From: Desulfococcus sp041737845
GTDB taxonomy: Bacteria; Desulfobacterota; Desulfobacteria; Desulfobacterales; Desulfococcaceae
NCBI RefSeq assembly: GCF_041737845.1
Contig: NZ_JBGSQX010000106.1
Location: forward strand, 1-31,737
Direction of reading: 5' to 3'
Length of the DNA: 31,737 nt
A model generated the notes under the pieces. That model searched no databases, was not told the origin of the DNA, and saw only the letters and a program-made list of their open reading frames with translations. This document shows positions 7,633 to 16,695 of the stretch, in pieces (the stretch's first letter is position 1; each line of letters starts with the position of its first letter). The position numbers and the translations under genes are program-made.

Positions 7633-9255
7633 TTACAAAATAAAGTCGGTCGCCAGGAATTTGCTTGTATGATCCCGAACGATGCGGGTGATGATCTGCT
7701 TGTTCACCTCCGTTTGCTTGGCGGCAACCAGTGTGCGAATGGAAAAAACCCGCAGGGCGTCGGATACGGAAAGGGTCCCTTCGGCCGAATCCTTTCGTCC
7801 CGTGAAGGGAAACGTATCCGGTCCCCGCTGGCACTGGCTGTTGATATTGACCCGGCAGACCTGGTTTACCAGGGGGTCTATCAACCGTGCAATCTGGTCC
7901 GGATCGCTTCCGAAAATGCTGACCTGTTGTCCGTAGCTCGAATGGATCATATACGCGATGGGCTCATCGATCCTGTCGAAGGGCAGGACGGGTATCACCG
8001 GTCCGAACTGTTCTTCATGATACACTCTCATGTCGGGGTGTACCGGATACAGGACGGCGGGGAAAAAGAAGCTGCCGCAGACAGTCGCCCCGGCCGTATT
8101 GACGACCCGCGCGCCGTTCGCGACGGCGTCCGACACCAGTTCCCTCAGGTAATCCGTCTTGCCTTTTTCCGCGACCGGCGTCACGAAAACCCCTTCAAGC
8201 CATGGCATCCCAAAGGACAGGGCGTTGACGGCCGCGGCAAAGCGTTCGAGAAACGCGTCCGCGATGCCGGCTTCCACAAAGAGGATCTTCAGCGCCGTGC
8301 AACGCTGCCCGTTAAAGGAGAGGCAACCTATCACGCATTCCTTTACGGCCAGATCAAGATCGGCGTCCTTCAGCACAATGGCGGGGTTCTTGGCCTCCAA
8401 CCCCAGCACGCAGCGAAGGCGATTGGGGCTGGGGTGCAGTTTTTTTAAAGCGTTCGCCGTTTTGCTCGAGCCGATCAGCGCCAGCACATTGATCTTGCCG
8501 GATGCCATGAGCGGGGGAATCACTTTTCTCCCCTCACCATAGATGACGTTGATGACGCCTTTCGGGAAAACATCGCGAAAGGCCGCCAGAAGCGGTGCAT
8601 AGAGAAGCGCGCCGTGCTTGGGCGGCTTCAGAATCACGGTGTTTCCCATGACCAGCGCCGGAATCAGGGTGGTAAATGTCTCGTTGAGCGGATAATTGAA
8701 GGGCCCCATGCAGAGCACGACGCCCATGGGGGCCCGCCGAATCTGGCCGATGATCCCATCTTCGATGGTGAACCGGGAAGAAATCCGATCCAGGTCTTTC
8801 AGCGCGGAGAGGGTATCGTTGATGTATTGAATGGTCCGATCGAATTCCTTTTCGGAATCCCGGAGTGGTTTGCCGACCTCCCACATCAGAAATCGCACGA
8901 CCCGGTTCTTTTCTTCCATCATTCGGAAAACGAACCGCTCCATGTGATCAATACGCTCGAACACGGAGAGGGTGGGCCACACCCCCCGCCCATGATCATA
9001 GGCGGCAACCGCCGCATCAAGGGCCTGAAGCGCTTCCGCTTCCGTCAGCAGCGGATATTCGCCAACGAAAAAAGGCTTCGGGCCGGCGTTGCCCGCCACC
9101 CATACGGGTGAGAGCACATCCTGGCGCGGACCGTCCCAGACCCGAATCTCACCGTTTACGAGATAGCCGGTCTGAATGCAGGGAACCCCGTTTAACAGGG
9201 TTTCGGGGATCTCGCCGGCCTGCGGAAATATGTTTTGGATTTTTTCAATTAACAA
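7633..9255 (-). CDS. gapN: NADP-dependent non-phosphorylating glyceraldehyde-3-phosphate dehydrogenase (GapN-like)
   Basis: A 540-residue aldehyde dehydrogenase superfamily member. The Rossmann region includes GPFNYPL (Asn187) and the IGSSKTA loop. The general base is Glu287 in LGLEAKNPA, and the catalytic cysteine is Cys319 in FNGQRCTALK. The wording fits the deltaproteobacterial GapN-like group, which oxidises glyceraldehyde 3-phosphate directly to 3-phosphoglycerate with NADPH formation and no ATP. Translation appears to begin at TTG (9253-9255), seven bases inside the end of the acyl-CoA synthetase gene and preceded by GGAGGG, so the two are probably coupled. There is no ATG before residue 100 or so that would keep the fold. 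Substrate is inferred from family resemblance and from the adjacent phosphoglycerate mutase; another aldehyde is possible. Confidence 0.85.
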   Translation of the reverse strand: MLIEKIQNIFPQAGEIPETLLNGVPCIQTGYLVNGEIRVWDGPRQDVLSPVWVAGNAGPKPFFVGEYPLLTEAEALQALDAAVAAYDHGRGVWPTLSVFERIDHMERFVFRMMEEKNRVVRFLMWEVGKPLRDSEKEFDRTIQYINDTLSALKDLDRISSRFTIEDGIIGQIRRAPMGVVLCMGPFNYPLNETFTTLIPALVMGNTVILKPPKHGALLYAPLLAAFRDVFPKGVINVIYGEGRKVIPPLMASGKINVLALIGSSKTANALKKLHPSPNRLRCVLGLEAKNPAIVLKDADLDLAVKECVIGCLSFNGQRCTALKILFVEAGIADAFLERFAAAVNALSFGMPWLEGVFVTPVAEKGKTDYLRELVSDAVANGARVVNTAGATVCGSFFFPAVLYPVHPDMRVYHEEQFGPVIPVLPFDRIDEPIAYMIHSSYGQQVSIFGSDPDQIARLIDPLVNQVCRVNINSQCQRGPDTFPFTGRKDSAEGTLSVSDALRVFSIRTLVAAKQTEVNKQIITRIVRDHTSKFLATDFIL

Positions 9256-11936
9256 GGTGGGTTGCTCCCTCCGAAATGAATGACCAGCCGATTGTCGCCG
9301 GCGTCTCTTTTTGCTTCAAACCCGAGCTTTTTTCCCAGCGCAAGCATGTTCCTGTTCTCATTCAGCACGATGCCGTGTACCGTTTTAAAGCCGCGCTTTT
9401 CGGCGATGGACAGGCATTTTTCCAGCAGGCTCGAACCAATGCCCTTACCTTGCCAGGCATCCCCCACCAGAACGGCGAATTCACCCGTCTTTCCGTCCGG
9501 GTCTCCGATGATTCTGGCAACCCCCAGCATGCTGCCGGTTTCTGAATCTTCATCCATATCTTCATCCAGGGCAACCAGCGCAATCTCCCGATCGTAATCG
9601 ATCTGGGTGAACCGGGCCAGCATCTCGGGGTTCAGTTCCTTTAACGGCCCGAAAAAACGATGATAAATCGTCGTTGGGGAGAGCACCTTGAATAACGCCG
9701 TAAAAAGTGGGGCGTCCTCGGGCTTGACGGGCCGGATAAATATTCGGCGCCCATCGACGCCGACCATATGGGACTCCTCCTCTTCCGGATACGGGCCGAT
9801 CACCAAATGCAGGGAGGAAGGCACCTCGATCGGTGAAACGAGTATCCGGGCATCGACCGCAACGGGATTGCCGTCCTTGATCAGGACGGGATTCATGTCC
9901 AGCTCGGCAATTTCGGGGAAATCGATCAGGAGCTGGGAGAGCCGGACAATCATTTCTTCGAGGCGCTCCATGTCGGCGGCGGGGCGGTTCCGGTATCCCT
10001 GCAGCAGGGAGTATGCCTTGGTTTCCTGCATGAGCCGCCGGGCAAGCAATCGGTTCATGGGGGGAAGCGCCAAAGCCCGGTCTTTCAATACTTCGGTGAA
10101 AATGCCGCCCATCCCGAACAGAATCACCGGGCCGAAACTGGGATCCCGTTTGCCGCCCATCAGAATTTCAAAATCCGGGTTTGAAAAATACGGCTGAATC
10201 GTTACCCCCTCCATCCGGGCATCGGGTTTGTATTTTCGCGCCGACGATATGATCTGATTGTAGGCTTCGCAAACATCCGCATCGCAGCGCAAATCCAGCC
10301 GAACGCCGCCCGCATCGGTCTTATGGGGGATGTCCGGGGAATGAATTTTCATGACCAGCGGGTACCCCATTTCCCGGCCGATACTTGAAGCGAGTGTCCC
10401 GGTCTTCGCGATTTCCGTCCTGATCACGGGCAGGCCGTATGCCAGGAGCAGTTCCCTGGAATCGGATTCCGACATAAATTCCCCCGCCGGCGCCCCGGAA
10501 AGCAGCTTTCGGGCTTTTTCCGGATCGAACACCAAATCTCTGGCCATTTTCGGTGGAATTTCCAAAAGCATTTCTACGTTTCTGGCATGTTCAACCATAT
10601 ACAGAAAAGCTCTTACGGCCCGTTCCGGCGTATCGTAGGTCGGGATCCCCGCTTCATTCAAAATTTCAACGGCCTTTCCGATGCTTTTGCCGCCCATCCA
10701 GCAGGCAATCACCGGATACCGGCGCTCTTTCATGGCCGCGGCCAGGCTCTCGGCTACGGGAAGAGGGTCCGTAAGGGCCTGGGGCGCAAGGATAACAAGC
10801 ACCCCGTCCAGGTTTTTCGAGTTGAAGCAGACCTCAAGGGCGCTGCAGAATCGCTCCGCGGAGGCATCACCTAAAATATCGATGGGGTTACCCCGGCTCC
10901 AGAAGGGCGGAAGGAACGCATCGAGGGCCTGCATGGTTTCAGGGTCAAGGGGCGCGGGCTTCTGCCCATACCGGGCGAGCGTGTCCGCGGCCATCACGCC
11001 CGGCCCCCCGCCATTGGTGAGGATCGCCAGCCGGGGGCCGCTCGGCCGCGGTTGCTTCGCCATCAGCTCCGCGCAGTCGAAGAGTTCTTCAATGGTGTCC
11101 ACCCGCACGACGCCGGCTCGCTTGAAAGCAGCGTCGTATACGGCATCTTCCCCTGCCATGGCGCCCGTGTGAGATGCGGCGGCCTTTGCACCGTCGGGGC
11201 TCCTGCCGGATTTCAGGACGATGATGGGTTTGACCCGGGACACCGAGCGGGCGGCGCTCATGAATTTGCGGAAATTCGTCAGGCTTTCGATGTACAACAG
11301 GATGCTTTTTGCCGAGGAATCATTTCCGAGATAATCGATTATATCGCCAAAATCAACGTCCACCATGGAGCCGATGCTGACAAAATGGCTGAAGCCGATG
11401 CGCTCCTTGAGCGCCAGATCAAGAATCGACGTGCAGATGGCGCCGCTCTGGGATACAAAGGCCAGATTTCCGGTCACGGGCATCTCGGAAGCAAAACTGG
11501 CGTTGAGGTTCACGCCGGGCCGAATGATGCCCAGGCAGTTCGGTCCCACGATACGAAGCCCCCCGGCGTAGGCTATTTCTCGAATCCTTTCTTCTATCTC
11601 CCGGCCCTGTTCACCGACCTCTTTTCCCCCCGCCGAAATAACAATGGCGCCGCCGACCTTTTTTTCGACGCATTCGCGCACGATATCGACAACGCTGTGA
11701 ATCGGGGTGGCGATAATCGCAAGGTCCACACCTGTTTCCAGGGCGGAAACCGATCCGACGGATGCATGCCCGTGGATGGTTTTGTATTTGGGATTCACCG
11801 GCAGCAGCGTTCCGGGAAACCCGCCGTCAATCAGGTTTCTCATCAGCGCATTGCCGATGGTACCCGTTTTTTCGCCGGCGCCCACCACCGCAACATGGCG
11901 CGGTTTAAAGATGCGGTTCAGATTGTATTGCCCCAT
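9249..11936 (-). CDS. ADP-forming acyl-CoA synthetase fused to a GNAT acetyltransferase domain
   Basis: An 895-residue fusion. The N-terminal CoA-binding domain (VAVVGAGEKTGTIGNALMRN) and succinyl-CoA-ligase-like domains include VGPNCLGI, FVSQSGA and the SHTGAMAGED segment with the histidine expected to be phosphorylated. An ATP-grasp region follows (YGLPVIRTEI, PLVMKIHSPDIPHKTDAGGV). The last about 165 residues form a GNAT domain with the acetyl-CoA loop near GDAWQGKGIGSSLLEKC. The ADP-forming reaction links acyl-CoA hydrolysis to ATP synthesis or the reverse. Proteins with this GNAT fusion include protein lysine acetyltransferases of the Pat/Pka type, so it could be an enzyme, a regulator of other enzymes, or both. 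GAGGAG lies before the ATG. It overlaps gapN by seven bases. Confidence 0.9.
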   Translation of the reverse strand: MGQYNLNRIFKPRHVAVVGAGEKTGTIGNALMRNLIDGGFPGTLLPVNPKYKTIHGHASVGSVSALETGVDLAIIATPIHSVVDIVRECVEKKVGGAIVISAGGKEVGEQGREIEERIREIAYAGGLRIVGPNCLGIIRPGVNLNASFASEMPVTGNLAFVSQSGAICTSILDLALKERIGFSHFVSIGSMVDVDFGDIIDYLGNDSSAKSILLYIESLTNFRKFMSAARSVSRVKPIIVLKSGRSPDGAKAAASHTGAMAGEDAVYDAAFKRAGVVRVDTIEELFDCAELMAKQPRPSGPRLAILTNGGGPGVMAADTLARYGQKPAPLDPETMQALDAFLPPFWSRGNPIDILGDASAERFCSALEVCFNSKNLDGVLVILAPQALTDPLPVAESLAAAMKERRYPVIACWMGGKSIGKAVEILNEAGIPTYDTPERAVRAFLYMVEHARNVEMLLEIPPKMARDLVFDPEKARKLLSGAPAGEFMSESDSRELLLAYGLPVIRTEIAKTGTLASSIGREMGYPLVMKIHSPDIPHKTDAGGVRLDLRCDADVCEAYNQIISSARKYKPDARMEGVTIQPYFSNPDFEILMGGKRDPSFGPVILFGMGGIFTEVLKDRALALPPMNRLLARRLMQETKAYSLLQGYRNRPAADMERLEEMIVRLSQLLIDFPEIAELDMNPVLIKDGNPVAVDARILVSPIEVPSSLHLVIGPYPEEEESHMVGVDGRRIFIRPVKPEDAPLFTALFKVLSPTTIYHRFFGPLKELNPEMLARFTQIDYDREIALVALDEDMDEDSETGSMLGVARIIGDPDGKTGEFAVLVGDAWQGKGIGSSLLEKCLSIAEKRGFKTVHGIVLNENRNMLALGKKLGFEAKRDAGDNRLVIHFGGSNPPC

Positions 11937-11957
11937 GGTTCTCCTCTGCGGATCGGT

Positions 11958-12179
11958 TCAGGCCTTTTTTCTGCCCATGACCAGCAGCCCGATGCCGCCC
12001 AGGAGCGCAATCCCGCCAACGATCGGCGGCAATGGAAACGTTCTGGTTCTCTCCGCCGTCATTTGAAGGGGGCCGAGATCGACGACCTTTTCCCGGGTCG
12101 TGTACGTGATCCCCTGATACCCAAAGGCCACGATCCCGACAGCGATCAGGATGACGGCAAGAATAGTGGTTGTTCTCAT
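11958..12179 (-). CDS. Small two-helix membrane protein, copy 1 of a tandem pair
   Basis: A 73-residue protein with an N-terminal hydrophobic helix (TTILAVILIAVGIVAFGY), a short polar middle containing TREKVVDLGPLQMTAE, and a second hydrophobic helix (VGGIALLGGIGLLVMG) ending in RKKA. The topology suggests both ends cytoplasmic with a short exported loop. It resembles the uncharacterised DUF3185-like small proteins, but the family name is from memory. A close paralogue lies 74 bp upstream. It is followed 21 bp later by the acyl-CoA synthetase gene, which has its own ribosome site. Confidence 0.8.
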   Translation of the reverse strand: MRTTTILAVILIAVGIVAFGYQGITYTTREKVVDLGPLQMTAERTRTFPLPPIVGGIALLGGIGLLVMGRKKA

Positions 12180-12253
12180 CTATCTCTGCCTTTCTATTGA
12201 TGATGGTTTCTGAAAAAAAACAGCCAAAAAGGAAAAGCTGCAAACGAATCGGT

Positions 12254-12475
12254 TCACCCCTTCTTTCTTCCCAGGGTCATCAGCCCGATGTAGCCCAGGA
12301 GCGAAATCCCTCCGAAGATCGGCGAAGAGGAAAACAAGCTGATTTTCTCCGCCGTCATTTGAAGGGGGCCGAGATCGACGACTTTTTCTCGGGTCGCGAA
12401 GGTGATCTCCTGACATCCAAAGGCCGCGATCCCGACAGCAATCAGTATGATGGCAAGAATGGTGGTTGTCCTCAT
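12254..12475 (-). CDS. Small two-helix membrane protein, copy 2 of a tandem pair
   Basis: Also 73 residues, with the same layout as its neighbour: an N-terminal helix (TTILAIILIAVGIAAFGC), the strictly kept TREKVVDLGPLQMTAEK middle and a C-terminal helix before GRKKG. Differences concentrate in the residues after the middle segment (ISLFSSSPIFGG against RTFPLPPIVGG) and in the second helix. Similarity at the DNA level extends into the leader just before the start (both have AACCAT, then CAATAGAAA before ATG), so the duplication included the translation signals. Function is unknown; neighbours suggest a stress or envelope role. Confidence 0.8.
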   Translation of the reverse strand: MRTTTILAIILIAVGIAAFGCQEITFATREKVVDLGPLQMTAEKISLFSSSPIFGGISLLGYIGLMTLGRKKG

Positions 12476-12521
12476 CCGTCCCTACTTTTCTATTGGTAAA
12501 TGGTTGTTGATATTCTGCTGA

Positions 12522-12671
12522 CTACAGGACTCTTCGGCCCCGAATGATATTGAGCACCACCACGATAATGGCGATCACCAGCAAAATATGGATCAAGCCT
12601 CCCATCGTGTAACTGCTCACAAGACCCAGCACCCACAGGATTAATAGTATTACAGCAATCGTCCACAACAT
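12522..12671 (-). CDS. Lmo0937-type small membrane protein
   Basis: A 49-residue protein made of two hydrophobic stretches (TIAVILLILWVLGLVSS and LIHILLVIAIIVVVLNII) joined by YTMGG and ending RGRRVL. This is the form of the lmo0937 family of small membrane proteins. The ATG at 12669-12671 is preceded by GGAG at suitable distance; the longer frame upstream lacks protein-like content. Such genes often accompany CsbD and other general-stress genes, as here. Molecular role unknown. Confidence 0.8.
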   Translation of the reverse strand: MLWTIAVILLILWVLGLVSSYTMGGLIHILLVIAIIVVVLNIIRGRRVL

Positions 12672-12928
12672 TGGATTCTCCTTTCGTTTCGATTTGGTTT
12701 CGCTTCCATCCGGCGCTGCTCCGAGCCGGCCGACAGCGGTCTCAGGGCCGCGGCAGGAAATCATTTCACCAGAATGGAAGCCCGGATCGCCGGTATTCTA
12801 AGCCCCGGCCGGCTGTGTTGGAGGGAAACATCGAGGAAATGGATATTCGGAATTCAATGCCTGAGAATTTAGAGGAGATACGCCTGTGATGTCCTGCTCC
12901 CCGTTAAGGAGCATTTCAAAAAACCCTT
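12672..12928. other. Intergenic stretch without a recognised gene
   Basis: 257 bp between the CsbD gene end and the start of the small membrane protein gene. It must hold the promoter or read-through region for the latter. I see no RNA gene, no strong terminator and no sigma-54-type promoter. Confidence 0.3.
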
Positions 12929-13108
12929 CTATTTGCCCACAACTTTCTTGACATCACCGACCTTTTCCTGGATTTTTCCTTCTAAATTCTCGACCTTGCC
13001 TTCGGCTTCCAGATCGGGATTCCCGACTGCTTTTCCGACGGTCTCCTTGATTTTGCCTTTGACCTGATGCATCTTGCCTTCCACGTTGTCTTTCGTGCTT
13101 GATTTCAT
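12929..13108 (-). CDS. CsbD family stress protein
   Basis: A 59-residue, highly charged, helix-forming protein: MKSSTKDNVEGKMHQVKGKI then KETVGKAVGNPDLEAEGKVE and a Lys-rich tail. This is the CsbD signature (KGKxKExxGKxxxxxxLxxEGKxxxxxGxxQ). CsbD proteins are general-stress proteins of unknown mechanism. The ATG at 13106-13108 has AGGAGG six bases upstream, which decides against the upstream in-frame start. Confidence 0.9.
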   Translation of the reverse strand: MKSSTKDNVEGKMHQVKGKIKETVGKAVGNPDLEAEGKVENLEGKIQEKVGDVKKVVGK

Positions 13109-13443
13109 AGTGTTCCTCCTGGTTGGTTTCGGTTTGAGTTGATTTTGCGTGGATCTGAACACGTACACTTCAATTTCCGTGCCTGGATTCCAATCATCGA
13201 CGCAACGACATCTATCCTGTTGGCTTTTAAGGATAATTATTTAAATTAATTCAAAAAGACCCTGGCGGGGATGCCATTGGCAGCGGCATCAAAAGGGTCA
13301 GGTTTAACCGATGGTCATATATGACGCCGCTATGTGTTCCCGGGTGTCAGGGGTGGTAGAGGATACGGGCAGGTTGTAACCGGGTGTCGATTTTCGGGGG
13401 GAAAATGAAACGCGCTGTCCATTCCGGCTGCGTTATCCATCGC
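13109..13443. other. Upstream region of the CsbD gene with one hairpin
   Basis: 335 bp between the phospholipase D gene end and the CsbD start, with no credible gene. GATGCC (13270-13275) pairs with GGCATC (13285-13290). Read on the minus strand, the hairpin is followed about 12 bases later by TTTTT, so it may end the clsB-like transcript. An AT-rich block at about 13225-13250 is a plausible promoter location for CsbD. None of this is certain. Confidence 0.3.
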
Positions 13444-14619
13444 TCATGCGGGGTCGGACTGTTTCCCCGGGGCATACCCCGCAATTCCGATCATGAATCG
13501 CACCAGGCCGTAACTCAGCCAACTCGTAAGACGCAGCCGGATGGGCTGCGTTCTCCAGTGGTCCCGAGGTATCCGCCGCGATCCGGCATGGATAGCCTGA
13601 TTCAGGCTATGCTTTAATGTTCTGGCGAAGTTTTCATCATCCACAACGACATTTGCCTCGAGTGAAAGCAGCAGGCTGAATGGGTCAAGATTCGAGGACC
13701 CCACCGTAGCCCAATGCTCATCAATCACAGCGACCTTGGCGTGCAGGAGGCTTTTGTGGTATTCGTAGATTTCAATCCCCGCGTCGAGAAAACTGCCGCG
13801 AAGGGCATGCGAGGCATAATGCAGCAATGGATATTCCACCCTTCCCTGCAACAGCAGAATCACCCGGACACCTCGACCGGCGGCATTCAGAAGTGCATGA
13901 CGAAAATTCAATCCGGGAAAAAAGAAGGCATTTGCAAGAATGATTTCGAATTTCGCCTGTTCGATCGCCTGCAGATAAGCATCTTCAATATCGCGGCGAT
14001 GGCGGATATTGTCCCGTACCAGAAAAGCTGAGCGCATGCGGCCCCTGGGTTCGGTTGAAGGCGCCGGACCGTCGCCTACCCGACCCCAGCCTCGACGAAA
14101 GCGGATCCAGGCCACTCGCGACCAGACCCGGCGGGCGGAATCATAGATTTCTTCCACCAGCGGCCCTTCCACACTGACAGCATAGTCATAACGAGGCGAT
14201 GTCTGACCCGGCTTACCCATATCGTCGATAACATTAATGCCTCCGACAAATGCAATCTCCCGGTCCACGACCACAATTTTCCGGTGCAAGCGACGCAGCC
14301 TTCTGCGCCGCAGCGTCCAGGGCGATGTCTTGGGGCGGAACTTCAGCACCATCACGCCGGCCGCTTCAAGGGAATCGACCATGGCTTTCGGCAAACTGTT
14401 CGATCCGAATCCATCGATGAGAACACGGATTTTTACACCGCGAAAGGCCGCCCGTCGGAGCGCTCCCGCAATGCGTCTTCCGGTAGTGTCATTTTCGAAA
14501 ATATAGCTTTCCAGATAAATTTCACCCACCGCCCGGTCGAACGCCGCCTCGATGGCCGGAAAATAAGCTTCGCCGTTTTGCAGCAGGGTAATCTGATTGT
14601 CTGGAATCATTCGCGTCAC
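13444..14619 (-). CDS. Phospholipase D family protein, ClsB-like cardiolipin synthase
   Basis: A 391-residue member of the phospholipase D superfamily with two catalytic HKD motifs: HRKIVVVD (His112) followed by FVGGINV, and HAKVAVID (His293) followed by TVGSSNLDP. It has no N-terminal transmembrane helices, which matches the ClsB (YbhO) type rather than ClsA. The expected reaction is phosphatidyl transfer making cardiolipin at the inner membrane. A GTG (14617-14619) and an ATG three codons later are both possible starts; AAGGA lies ten bases before the GTG. It is downstream of ftsH on the same strand, so both may belong to an envelope maintenance unit. Confidence 0.88.
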   Translation of the reverse strand: MTRMIPDNQITLLQNGEAYFPAIEAAFDRAVGEIYLESYIFENDTTGRRIAGALRRAAFRGVKIRVLIDGFGSNSLPKAMVDSLEAAGVMVLKFRPKTSPWTLRRRRLRRLHRKIVVVDREIAFVGGINVIDDMGKPGQTSPRYDYAVSVEGPLVEEIYDSARRVWSRVAWIRFRRGWGRVGDGPAPSTEPRGRMRSAFLVRDNIRHRRDIEDAYLQAIEQAKFEIILANAFFFPGLNFRHALLNAAGRGVRVILLLQGRVEYPLLHYASHALRGSFLDAGIEIYEYHKSLLHAKVAVIDEHWATVGSSNLDPFSLLLSLEANVVVDDENFARTLKHSLNQAIHAGSRRIPRDHWRTQPIRLRLTSWLSYGLVRFMIGIAGYAPGKQSDPA

Positions 14620-14736
14620 AGAAGGGTTGTCCTTTTTCCGGGTATCGATTTTTGCTGCGGTATCGCCCGTTAGGGCATACTTTTATGCGGCTTCCCCGCC
14701 GCTGCCATTGACGGCATCACCCTCTGAAAGTCCAGA

Positions 14737-16695
14737 TTAAATGCCGCTTTCATCATCCTCTTTTTGGGCAATGCCCCGGGAGGGCTCACCGGACGATTGC
14801 GCCGCCATTGCAGGTGCGGCTGCCGAAAGCATTTTTCGCAGCTCATCTCCCTGAACACTTTCCTCATGCGAAAGGAGATGGGCCAGATCATCCAGCACCG
14901 TTCGCCGCGCCGAGAGGATTTTTCGTACGCGCTGGTGGGCCTCCTCGATAATCCGTGTGACCTCCTCGTCAATTTGGGTTGCCATCGTTTCACTGTAATT
15001 TTTTCCGGGAGAAAAACCTTCCGGGAGAAACATCGACTGGCGCGGACGTTCATAGCTCACCAGTCCCAGGCGGTCGCTCATGCCGTATTCCGTCACCATG
15101 GACCGGGCGATGCCGGAGGCCCGCTGCAGGTCGTTCTGAGCACCGGTGGAGATTTCGTTAAACACCAGCTCCTCCGCCACCCTGCCGCCCAGCAGAACGG
15201 CCAGGCGGTCGATCAGCTCCGAGCGCGTCATCAAATAGCGGTCCTCCGTAGGCTGCTGCTGGGTATATCCGAGCGCCGCGATCCCGCGGGGAATGATGGA
15301 GATCTTGTGCACAGGGTCGGCATGCTCGACAGACTCGGCCACAATCGCATGGCCGGACTCATGGAAGGCGACAATTTCTTTTTCCTGAGCATTCATCACC
15401 CGGTTCTTCTTCTGCAGGCCCGCGACCACACGGTCGATGGCCTCGTCAAAATCCGTCAGTTCTACCGTTTCTTTATCGTTCCGGGCAGCCAGCAGTGCGG
15501 CTTCATTGATGATGTTGGCCAGGTCCGCGCCCACAAAGCCCGGGGTGCGGCCGGCGATCTTGCGCAGATCGACCTCGGGGCTCAACACCACATTCCTGGA
15601 GTGAATTTTCAAGATGGCTTCCCGTCCATTGATATCCGGCCGGTCTACCAGAACCTGCCGGTCAAACCGCCCCGGCCGCAGCAAGGCCGGATCCAGAATT
15701 TCCGGCCGGTTGGTGGCGGCCATGATAATGACCCCTTTGTTCGTTTCGAACCCATCCATCTCCACCAGGAGCTGGTTGAGCGTTTGCTCCCGTTCGTCAT
15801 GCCCACCCATAACGTTCATCCCCCGGGCTTTTCCTAACGCATCCAGTTCATCGATGAAGATGATGCAGGGCGCCTTGGCCGCCGCTTGAGAGAACAGATC
15901 ACGAACGCGGGCCGCTCCCACGCCGACGAACATCTCCACAAACTCGGACCCGCTGATGCTGAAGAAAGGCACCTTTGCCTCCCCGGCCACGGCTCTGGCC
16001 AGAAGGGTTTTGCCGGTTCCCGGCGGGCCGACCAGGAGCACCCCTTTGGGTATTCTTCCCCCCAGTTTCTGAGATTTTTCCGGAGTGCTTAAAAATTCAA
16101 CCACTTCCTGGAGTTCTTCCCTGGCTTCGTCGATGCCGGCCACATCGGCGAAAGAAACCTTGGTGTCGCTCTCGGCAAAAATTTTGGCTTTGCTCTTGCT
16201 AAAGGACATGACCCCCATTCCCGCCCCCATCTTTTTCATGGCGTATCGCCAGATCAGGAAAAAAATGCCAAGCGGAAGGATCCAGGAGAGAAGGCTGCTC
16301 AGAAATTTGTTTTCGTACCGTCCGGAATAACTGACTTGCTTTGCATCCAGTTCCTTCACCAGGTCGGGATCATTCACCCGGACCGTCGTAAACGACTGGC
16401 CGGGAGATCCTGTCAGGGTTCCGCTGATATTGTCAGGCCCGATGGTCAGTTTGCCCACCTTGCCTTCGGCGATGTATTGCTTAAACTGGCTGTATGGAAT
16501 CGTCTCCACTTTTGTAGAAAAGAGGAGCGGCTGCAGATACGAAAAAAAAAGCATGGCTATCAGAAAATACCAGATGCTGAAGCGAGCCCTGGGGGGCAGC
16601 CCATTCTTCGTTTTTGGGGAGGCATTCAGACCCAGGATGGCCCGAAGCTTGTCCGTAAATGTTTCCCCGGGTTCTTTATTCTCATTGGATGACAT
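14737..16695 (-). CDS. ftsH: ATP-dependent zinc metalloprotease FtsH
   Basis: A 652-residue membrane-anchored AAA+ protease that degrades misfolded or regulated membrane and cytosolic proteins. Two transmembrane helices (about 39-59 and 131-151) flank a periplasmic domain of about 70 residues. The AAA+ module has Walker A GPPGTGKT (about 223-230), Walker B IIFIDELDA (about 278-286) and a second region of homology ending ATNRPEILDPALLRPGRFDR. The protease has the zinc motif HESGH (445-449) and the later acidic ligand region NEISTGAQNDLQRA. Length and order are normal for the family. It lies beside a ClsB-like enzyme and CsbD; whether this is the main housekeeping copy cannot be told from the window. 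Confidence 0.96.
   Translation of the reverse strand: MSSNENKEPGETFTDKLRAILGLNASPKTKNGLPPRARFSIWYFLIAMLFFSYLQPLLFSTKVETIPYSQFKQYIAEGKVGKLTIGPDNISGTLTGSPGQSFTTVRVNDPDLVKELDAKQVSYSGRYENKFLSSLLSWILPLGIFFLIWRYAMKKMGAGMGVMSFSKSKAKIFAESDTKVSFADVAGIDEAREELQEVVEFLSTPEKSQKLGGRIPKGVLLVGPPGTGKTLLARAVAGEAKVPFFSISGSEFVEMFVGVGAARVRDLFSQAAAKAPCIIFIDELDALGKARGMNVMGGHDEREQTLNQLLVEMDGFETNKGVIIMAATNRPEILDPALLRPGRFDRQVLVDRPDINGREAILKIHSRNVVLSPEVDLRKIAGRTPGFVGADLANIINEAALLAARNDKETVELTDFDEAIDRVVAGLQKKNRVMNAQEKEIVAFHESGHAIVAESVEHADPVHKISIIPRGIAALGYTQQQPTEDRYLMTRSELIDRLAVLLGGRVAEELVFNEISTGAQNDLQRASGIARSMVTEYGMSDRLGLVSYERPRQSMFLPEGFSPGKNYSETMATQIDEEVTRIIEEAHQRVRKILSARRTVLDDLAHLLSHEESVQGDELRKMLSAAAPAMAAQSSGEPSRGIAQKEDDESGI

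Noticed and set aside
13160..13190. Possible sigma-54 promoter upstream of CsbD on the minus strand
   Set aside because: GGCAC and TTG are present at about the right spacing, but the essential GC of the -12 element reads GA.
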